In this document: positions 19,299 through 26,482 of the stretch, piece after piece
How the letters are laid out: every line of letters begins with the position of its first letter
Numbering within the stretch: position 1 is the stretch's first letter
DNA from: Apostichopus parvimensis
Lineage: Eukaryota; Echinodermata; Holothuroidea; Aspidochirotida; Stichopodidae
Reading direction: 5' to 3'
DNA: 26,482 bases
NCBI GenBank assembly: GCA_000934455.1
Contig: KN884966.1
Coordinates: 88,129-114,610 of the forward strand
Program-made: the position numbers and the translations under genes
Notes under the pieces: model-generated
Database searches by the model: none
What the model was told of the DNA's origin: nothing
What the model saw: only the letters and a program-made list of their open reading frames with translations

Positions 19299-22200
19299 CC
19301 ATTACCATCTGAGTAAAACAAGCTCACCTATTAAGTTGGTTAGCTACAGAATATTTCTGGTATCCATGTTTGGTCACCTTGATATCCAAAGATATTTCTT
19401 TCAATCTTAAAGGATCACAGTAAGCTATCAAACACGTCGGGTTAAATTGTCTGATGACGGAGCTGGATGATTGATTGCTCAAAGTTCTGTTTGTGCAGCT
19501 TCACGGAATAAAAAGCATGTTTAAGAAAAAACAAGTTAAGGTGCTTAATTTAAAACAGTCTGTTAGCCTTGGAAATTCCTAGAAATGTTTCAAGTGATAT
19601 CTTCTGCAATAATCACTTAAGAACATATGGTGTTCAACCCGTGGTACAGCTATGTTACTTCTAGTAATTCCATGGTGACGGTACTAAAACTCATAGCAAT
19701 AGGTCGTCAAGTTTTCTTGAACTAGATAGAACCGATATGAAAACGCCCTCTGTTAATGTTGTTTGCGACTGGAGCGCCCTTTTGTTATTGATCACATTCA
19801 GGACAAAGATTTCATACAGAGAAAAAAATTGAACTTAATATATTAATTTGTTACAAATTGACCAAATTACAGACTTAGAAAACAAGTTAAATTAATTTCC
19901 CTATTTTATGAATGTTAATTTGTATTAGTTATCTACTTATAACGATCCTATATTTCTTAGTATGCTCATCTTAATACTGTTTGCCCATACTTAACATTCA
20001 CCTTAATCTGAACATATTTCCTAACTTAATAATGTATTTTATTAATATTTAGAGGTTTTAGTGGTTAGATAATCATATAATATATATAACCAGATAACCA
20101 GATAATATATTTAAAACTCGTTTTATCATTCAGTTTGGTTGAGTCACTGAGTTTGTATTATTTAATTAACAATATCAATAATTACCTATAGTTTGTGTAG
20201 TATATCAGTAGGAAAGGAGGGGCGGGGCATAGGAGAGAGTGAGTAGAAATAAAGTGAAACAGAAAAGATACATATTACTTCACAAAATGATCCTATTGAA
20301 ACTAAACCCATCGAGTGATCTGAAGAATTGACAAACCTTCTTATGCGGTGAATGCAGGCAGCAGTATTAATTTTAACTAATTTATTTAGACAAATGGCTT
20401 TCAAATGAAAATATATATTAATAACTGAAAGAAGAGCTTCAAGTGTTTTCTTACCTCAGGATGCAAAGTGTTCTCATATTCAGAATATTATTGCAGAATG
20501 TTACAATGCATTTAACGTCATCATTATATGGGTATCAGCTTCGCAAGATTACAAACAGAAAAAAAGTCAGAATGTTCATAACAATAAATGTTTGGGTTAA
20601 AACATCCTTTTGGAACATGAATGTTATTGAACTGAGTAATTTTGCAGTCCACACGAGCATTAGATGCGTATTTTAAGAATTGTAGTTAATTATTTGTAGT
20701 TTCTAAATTCAGTTTCTTTCCTCTGTTTGATGGGGTTCTGCATGTTTAAGCATTCCTATTTTATAATTTCCATAAGTTTTCAGTGATAGTCCAAGCCATC
20801 AGCTACCATATGGTGGGTAGGACACGTCAGTTGGAAACATTTATCAATGCTCCAGCAACCCTGGAAAGCGGCTAATTTAGTGTATAAGTCAATGGAGCAA
20901 TTGATTGGGACGCGCCACCTTAAACGTTTGTTGTCTGTCTCACGCAGTTGCGAAGTATGAACTATAGGCTCTCCTCAGCCCGCTCTTAGGTGTTAGAAGG
21001 AATGAATGACAGATTATTACCGAATGATGGCTTCTTTTTGTTTAACTCGAGATCCTTGGTAGGCTATTATAATATGACTCACTGACGTTGCACGTTGGAG
21101 AGGTGTAATCTTAATAACGTTTACGAAAACAATCCCAGGGCCAGCCAATTGGTTTTCTACGGTAAGTTAATCGCTGACAGCATAGGGGCAGAATAAGGTG
21201 TTTTCGGAGTAAGGGATGAATTTAACCTAAACTTGTCGAACTTGTTGTGGGAAGTTTCCGGTCATTGCGCTCTACCAGCTGGTAACTTCTGATGAATACG
21301 AAGAGAAACCTGGACCGCCGTATCTCTGCATACATCGAGCTAGTTTCTTTCCGGTATAGAATTATTTTCACTCCTGAAAAATGGGTAGGTCCGGACCCAG
21401 TGGAACCCCCTCCCCCCCCCCCCCCCCCCCCCGTGGATCCGCCCATGGTATGTTTCGATAATCACAAAAGTAAAATTCGTCTCAACCACACGTGAATTCT
21501 AGTGAAAGTATTTACTGTTCATTAAATTTAATTAAAATCTAACTGTGGCTTTTTTTTTGGCTGTATCATTATTACATTGTCGTTTACGACAGTATAGGTA
21601 TTTATTCTATTGAAATTCATAAAATATATTACTAAAATGTGTGCAAATCCTATCTTGAACTAAAATTTGCCTGCAAATACGCAGTATTGTAGTGCGCGTG
21701 TAGTGCTTGCAGTATTATGAAGAAATTTTCGGTTGTTCATGGTTTTATATTTGAGAATATAGTCATGTAGGTACCTACAAAGTGAGGGCGCTTGTGAGCG
21801 TCGTGACAGACTCATAATAAGTTGGCTTTGCAGCTAGCCTCTGAAGTTGCAAATATAAAGAGACTATATATAACTGTAAGTTTCAACTTCCAGGCATGTA
21901 GGTATCCTTCACCTGGCCAGTAATGCCAATATTGTAGCGCGCACGCGCACTACCATGAATAAGGCCTTATTTGCTCACTCATGATGAAACCTGATTTGTA
22001 CTGCTGATAACTGCAGGTTATAGAATCAGTGGATTGGAAGTTAATCGTTTAAATAATGGGGATGGCGGGGGGGGGGGGTGGCAAGAGGAGGAAATACTTA
22101 CAGATAAGGTCCACTTACATCAAACGGAATATAACTAATAACTTATTTACTTTCGAAACAGATTCAGGACAAATTCCTTTAGGTTCCCTAAGGTTGGAGA

Positions 22201-22813
22201 TCTGTATAACGTAAATATAGATCAAGTTATGGATGGCGTGCACACATTTTAAAGGAACCGGTTACGGGGTATTTTGCATTTCTTCAACTGAGTTTGGAAT
22301 TTGCAAATTGGAACGTATAGCATATTGTTAACGAGGGAGTAAGACTCTGGTTTGGTTAAAGGCGTCTATACCACGTCGGGGGTTCCGGGGTCTTGCTAAT
22401 TTAAACTCTCGAAGTTTGTGAGCAGTTGAAAAGGGATGTGCACACCTAGTTGAGTGGTCTTATTATTTCACCAATGAATATATACAAAAATTTAAAAACA
22501 GGAAAACATCCGAATAATTCCCCCCTCCCACTACCCCGACTGAGATATATAGTTGAGAGGGGATGCCCCGTTACGAACGCCAATGGTATGGGACTACGAA
22601 TTGTCTATACCGTCAAATATTGGCCAATGAGTAGCAGAAGTGAACTTATATAGTTCAAGACAGATTTTTTACAGCGAAAAAGCTATAAAAAAGTTTTATA
22701 GTGGTGAGACATTAACTTTATGGTATTATTTTCATTTCTTAAGCAATGGACGTAAAGACAAATGAAAAGAAGAAGTCAACGTTACCGACACCTTATTGTT
22801 AGACTTTGTTAAT
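19299..22813. other. Non-coding; homopolymer tracts
   Basis: No exon could be supported. A nearly pure C tract of over 20 bases lies at about 21409-21432, ending at gtggatccgcccatgg, and a run of 10-11 G lies at about 22068-22078. GC-rich patches occur at 20800-21200 and 21680-21950. Open frames at 21222-21446 and 21292-21495 are read through the C tract (poly-Gly or poly-Pro) and are judged accidental. Confidence 0.45.
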
Positions 22814-22819
22814 TTTATT
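22814..22819 (-). promoter_or_regulatory. Candidate polyadenylation signal AATAAA
   Basis: Minus-strand AATAAA about 273 bp past the stop codon of the right fibrinogen gene (23092-23094). It is the nearest canonical hexamer seen in the expected 3' UTR. Confidence 0.45.
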
Positions 22820-23091
22820 CGGAAAATTAGTTTCACATTATCGTATCTCCATCATTATTGTTAATGACATGACATGTTTAAATGGCGTTGTCACATAGAG
22901 ATACCTTAGTGTTGCCGCATTACTAGGTCGATTCATTTCTGTCCGTTCTGTCGATTTCGGACAGAGGTAAGAGCACTTTTCCTCGATTACAAATATATTT
23001 CAATAGTACCCGTGTAACATTCGGTGGAGGGGAGTTGTTTTCTACACTCTGTTACTAAAGATCACTTCGCATGACAATTTTTTGTTTATCT

Positions 23092-23429
23092 CTACACCGG
23101 CCGTATTTTCATATCTGTGTATTGTAGGCCGCAGTCGTATCCACTAAGACTACTCCAGAATATGTTCGTTCCTCGAGTTGAGCCGTCGTAGTCTCCGTTG
23201 AGGTGAGAATAAGCGCAATTAACACAGCCGACTCCGACAGGGAAATAATCACAATAATATTCACTAGTGCGGCAATAAGACGTGCAATAAGAATAAGTGC
23301 AATAATAATAATAACCGAACCACCAGGCTCCTCTATGCTTCTCGGCGCAGTCATATGAACTCCACTCATCATTATCCCGGTCACGTGTGCTGAATGGTTT
23401 GTTGTTGCTAGACGACATAGCATTATAAC
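23092..23429 (-). CDS. Last fibrinogen exon with a Tyr/Cys-rich insertion (right gene)
   Basis: 338-bp terminal exon. After the acceptor CTGTAG before GTTATA (phase 1) it reads YNAMSSSNNKPFSTRDRDND, EWSSYDCAEKHRGAWWFG, then a 31-residue insert (23221-23313), then NCAYSHLNGDYDGSTRG, TNIFWSSLSGYDCGLQY and TDMKIRPV plus TAG. DRDND is the family's calcium-site motif; DCA...NC are the two conserved cysteines. Most members have only a few residues between GAWW and the second cysteine. Here the insert adds five cysteines and many tyrosines, and a sixth extra cysteine occurs in GYDCGL. The insert is in frame and is built from imperfect TAT/TGC codon repeats. The exon joins in frame to 25099-25360 across a 1669-bp intron. 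Confidence 0.93.
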
Positions 23430-25098
23430 CTACAGATTCGAGAAAGAAAACAATCATCAAATGTTACGTGCACTATATCGTTTCGTAATTATATTACTAA
23501 TTGTTAATATTAGTGCTTTTCTGGTAGGCTGTTATTTCTGAACATATTATAAAATATTATCATTTCAGCTGTATTAACTGAAGGGTGATACCACATCAAT
23601 ATATTATACACGATTTCACAGAAAAACAAAATCACCTTAAATTTGCGTTGCCGAAGTTTCCGTTTCAATAACAGGTTTGTCTACGTGTATTTGATAAATT
23701 CCTCAATTTTATCGGCTGTAAACATATGCTTATAACGAATATTACCGATAACAATCAGTAAGGTGCTTTTAATATTATTGTATTTGGCACTCATTAGCAA
23801 ATGCCTATATTGTTCTAAACTTCCAAATCTTTATTCAGAAATGGGACGACATATTGGGAATTTTTCTGTTTTGCTTGTTGTTTTCATATGTTTATTAATT
23901 TGATAGTAATTACATCATTCAGCGTTTAGTGCCCGATGTAGTAAAATGTCTTACAATATTATTTTCAAAACTATCAAAAGTTAAAAATTGTTTCCTTTAC
24001 TAAAGAATGAAAATATGAAAATGCTGCATTCTGGGTCTATAGTTAAAACAATTCATTCATACAAAAGCGATGAATCTACCTAGAATGTTTCAAAGCTACA
24101 TTCCATCAATATTTATGCAAGCTATGAAACTTCTTCCTGTCTACGACGCTGTTTTCAAACTGATCACGTGGCTATCACACAGTAGGCTAAGTTGTGGTTT
24201 ATAACCTTCTTGTTACGTCATTGGCTATTTATGTTTATTTTGTTTTGTTTATATTATGCTTACTTATGTGTGTAAAAATAACATACTTGCATCATGTGTA
24301 TTTCATAATGATGTCATCAGTATTTCATCATATTGTATCTATGTCCACATAAATCATGAAGTTCAAATTTTAGAGTAGTTCTTTTGTTAGCACTGTCAGT
24401 CAGAGATGATCACAAATGACTGTTAAAAGATATAAATATGTCACTGCGTGGCTACATGAAGGCAATTTCTCACTTACTTTATCAAAAATTTAAACATAAA
24501 AAGTTAATCGAAATTGTTATACAATATGTATATGTATATCTATTTAATATGCTTCTTATTTTAATATTTTTTTATATGATTGATGTTCAATGTGTAAAAC
24601 TTAAGAAATAAAATGCCCAGTGTAGCGTATTTACTAGTTTGTCATGATTTGTAGGTATCGCAGCTAGACATAAGTTACGAGAGAAATGGTTATTGGATAG
24701 GATGTTTAAATATGTAGATTAGGATATAAAGTATATTTCGGGTTCAATATGAAGTTTCATGGATTAGTGACCAGATGCTAAGGACACAAGTGTAATGCTT
24801 TTACACTCATGGATGTACTTAGCTACCTGCCTTTTACTTTTACTTACCATGTTTCCTGAGTTATTTGCATTAATCATTTAATTTACTACTAAATATTTAC
24901 GAGGAAATTCCTTCCAATATTTGTAACGTGTATGTTTGTGTCGTGTGTCAACAAACATCTGTTAGATCTGTTAAAAACATGCATGTTAAGATATGCTTTT
25001 ACTGTAAAACAATGATGAACGTAGAGAACGTCACTGTTATGATGCATGTAACTAGTAAATTGCAAATAATGATACTAATAAAATACAGAGATGCTAAC
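23430..25098 (-). other. Intron of the right FReD gene
   Basis: 1669 bp between the last two exons. The part from about 24591 upward is duplicated at the left end of the window. The remainder (23430-24590) is AT-rich, with no other feature recognised. Confidence 0.75.
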
Positions 25099-25360
25099 CT
25101 GCATTTCCACTATATGATCCAATTGATAGTCGATATTTGTCCGCCTCGTCACTTATGCTGAAGGAGGAATAGAGGGCGTAATACGTAGACCTTCTTGAAT
25201 CGGTCAGGTCTATCCGGAGACTGTATGTTTTTTGGTTGGTAATTGCGTATATGTAATCATTACCGAGCCAATGATCACGACTAGGATTTTCAAATCCGTT
25301 TTTATACTCAGCCCAGGTACGATAAAAATTAACAGAGGCGCTTGATCGTCGCTGAATGAC
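25099..25360 (-). CDS. Fibrinogen-like domain, middle exon (right gene)
   Basis: 262-bp exon, phase 0 in and 1 out. It reads VIQRRSSASVNFYRTWAEY, KNGFENPSRDHWLGND, YIYAITNQKTYSLRIDL, then YYALYSSFSISDEADKYRL and SIGSYSGNAG. The acceptor is TTCAAAG before GTCATT; the donor is AATGCAG before GTTAGC. Seven residues differ from the left paralogue, clustered at SSASVN, DYIY and around STYY...F. It joins 23092-23429 to complete the domain (SGNAG-YNAMSSSNN). Confidence 0.94.
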
Positions 25361-25428
25361 CTTTGAAATATAAAGAGAAATTTACATGTGACAGGAGTAA
25401 ATGAGAAATTGTAATGTGTCTTCCACAC

Positions 25429-25817
25429 TCTCGCTAAAGGGTGTAAAGACTCGCGCAAAAAGAAACGTCTTATGCCGGTAATCTGAATTAATTTTTGAAT
25501 GAGGTGTAACAGAAGTGTTAGACACCACCATCGATCCCAGAAATACACACACACACAGCTTGCTACCATCGGCAATTAGACACTAGTGTACAGTCAGTAC
25601 ATACAGATGCGGTCAATTCCCACAGCTCAGTGTACAAACAATACAGCGATGGACATCTCAGGTCCAGCTAAAGATAACAAGGTATCACGTTTCATTACTG
25701 TACTGTCTGCATTTTGTAGCGACACGAACAAAACGTCACTTGCAAGCAACGGAAAGTTAACTTTTCAGATGGCCGCACGCGATTTGGGGCGAGTTTTCAA
25801 TGCCTTTAACTGGTTTA
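25429..25817. repeat. Intron segment specific to the right copy
   Basis: The intron at this position is 477 bp here and 132 bp in the left gene. The extra sequence lies between shared gtcttccacact and attcttgca...aactcaccgtcc and contains a short CA repeat (acacacacacac near 25545). The left copy has about 44 unrelated bases in its place. It could be an insertion here or a deletion with replacement there; no clear terminal repeats or target-site duplication were found. Confidence 0.6.
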
Positions 25818-25837
25818 AATATTCTTGCACAACTCAC

Positions 25838-26143
25838 CGTCCATCCTCCTCCGTTACTTTCCATCTCACAGTAAACCTGAATACCGCGTGGCCAACCATC
25901 TGGGTAAATAGTGTGAACTCCATCACTGCGTGTACCGGAAACATAAAGCTCGTAGCAATCTTTTGGGATCAATGTGCACGTCACTCCGTCCCCCTCGTAG
26001 CCATTATTACAGTAACATTTACGGTCATTGTTCCTCGTATCACAGGTTGCGTGAGCACTACACTGGTAACTCCCATCTAAAAGCCGGTTGTTCCTACAAG
26101 TTAATTTTCGTGTACATCTTGAATTTGCGTAAAACTGGCCCTC
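25838..26143 (-). CDS. EGF-like module fused to first fibrinogen exon (right gene)
   Basis: 306-bp, phase 0-0 exon, the counterpart of 873-1178. It reads EGQFYANSRCTRKLTC, CRNNRLLDGSYQC, CSAHATC, CYCNNGYEGDGVTC and then LIPKDCYELYVSGTRSDGV, HTIYPDGWPRGIQVYCEME, SNGGGWT. The EGF cysteine pattern is intact and closer to the EGF consensus (NGYEGDGVTC) than the left copy. The acceptor is AATTAG before GAGGGC; the donor is GGATGGACG before GTGAGT. The EGF part has diverged more from the left copy than the fibrinogen part, which differs at only two residues. Confidence 0.94.
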
Positions 26144-26482
26144 CTAATTTAAGATATTCAGTGAAAAAAAAAATTATGAATTTGCTATTGTCACAATGAA
26201 ATGTACAGGATTTCCACGTTGGGTGACCAAAGCAAAATTCCCCTTGACTCATGTAGGTAAAGGTAAGAACCTTGATGAAAGTTTCATGAGGTCTTGATAC
26301 TAACCCCTAAGTAGGGGGCCTAGTTATTCGCCATAAAATAGGTAGCTGCCAAAAGTTGCATTCAAGGGTTTATTGCGACTATACATGAGCCCGATAAGAA
26401 GTCCTAAATGCAGGACTGTGGTAAGAAGTATCCATGAAATTATGTAACGATGATAAGGGAATGTACACCCGTATTGGAGTGA
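26144..26482 (-). other. Intron upstream of the right EGF/fibrinogen exon
   Basis: Alignable with the array introns at the left end (for example 1863-2240), including the roughly 100-bp portion that the left intron 1179-1652 has lost. No exon is reached before the window edge. Confidence 0.75.

Larger units (their letters stand above)
24601..26482. repeat. Segmental duplication of the left gene region
   Basis: Aligns with 11 to about 1440 through both exons and introns. The offset is 24590 at the low end, 24620 in the middle exon and 24965 at the EGF/fibrinogen exon start; the change is due mainly to a longer intron at 25361-25837. Similarity continues to the right edge (cctgataatt-like runs, gcaggactgtggtaa, gtacacccgta), so the right gene probably also has an EGF array beyond the window. 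Confidence 0.9.

Noticed and set aside
21222..21495. Poly-Gly / poly-Pro proteins on opposite strands
   Set aside because: Both are translations of the same C/G homopolymer, with no domain or splice context.
23109..23423. Alternative minus-strand frame with an Ile/Ala-rich translation
   Set aside because: It overlaps the fibrinogen exon in another frame; the low-complexity IIIIALILIA is a shadow of the TAT/TGC repeats.
1..26482. CRISPR array, prokaryotic operon or phage content
   Set aside because: The 787-bp repeats are exon-intron units; spliced extracellular domains, SINE and hAT remnants show an animal nuclear genome.

Overview
This is eukaryotic, intron-containing, AT-rich DNA. Coding exons are short (about 100-340 bp), bounded by GT/AG sites, and lie in repeat-rich non-coding sequence. 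The recognisable protein families are secreted fibrinogen-related proteins (FReD) joined to TIL and EGF-like modules, which suggests a marine invertebrate. A deuterostome such as an echinoderm, possibly a sea cucumber, is my best guess, from the domain mix only; no marker gene in the window proves it.

Left end, minus strand (6.6 kb down to 0.4 kb). Read from high to low coordinates there is a possible short signal-peptide start exon (6525-6555), then two exons of a fibrinogen-like domain that lacks its third exon (5988-6130, 5364-5628). A TIL exon follows (4458-4669, or to 4742 if it carries its own signal peptide). Next come four nearly identical 210-bp EGF-like exons (4016-4225, 3227-3436, 2440-2649, 1653-1862), an EGF plus fibrinogen exon (873-1178) and the middle fibrinogen exon (479-740). 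The final exon lies off the left edge. All intron phases agree, so this could be one mosaic gene or a truncated FReD gene next to a complete TIL-EGF-FReD gene.

Right end, minus strand (26.1 kb down to 23.1 kb). This is a paralogue of the left gene: EGF plus fibrinogen exon (25838-26143), middle exon (25099-25360) and last exon (23092-23429) with a clear stop. Its upstream exons lie off the right edge. Its last exon carries a 31-residue Tyr/Cys-rich insertion at the ligand-binding end of the fibrinogen domain. This is the most unusual coding feature in the window.

Middle (6.6-23 kb). Most of it is non-coding. It holds a 148-bp tandem duplication, a decayed hAT-type DNA transposon (7660-9117), a pair of about 420-bp direct repeats 586 bp apart, a possible frameshifted laminin-G fragment near 14.6 kb, a plus-strand set of exons of unknown family ending in a charged coiled coil (16.4-17.8 kb, alternative tail at 19.2 kb), a tRNA-derived SINE on the minus strand (18.5 kb), and C/G homopolymer tracts.

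Interpretation: the window is part of an expanding tandem cluster of secreted lectin-like genes. Whole genes (about 24.6 kb apart) and single exon-intron units (about 787 bp) have both been duplicated, recently enough for the introns to remain alignable by eye. FReD proteins commonly act as pattern-recognition or agglutinating lectins; that role here is inferred from the family.
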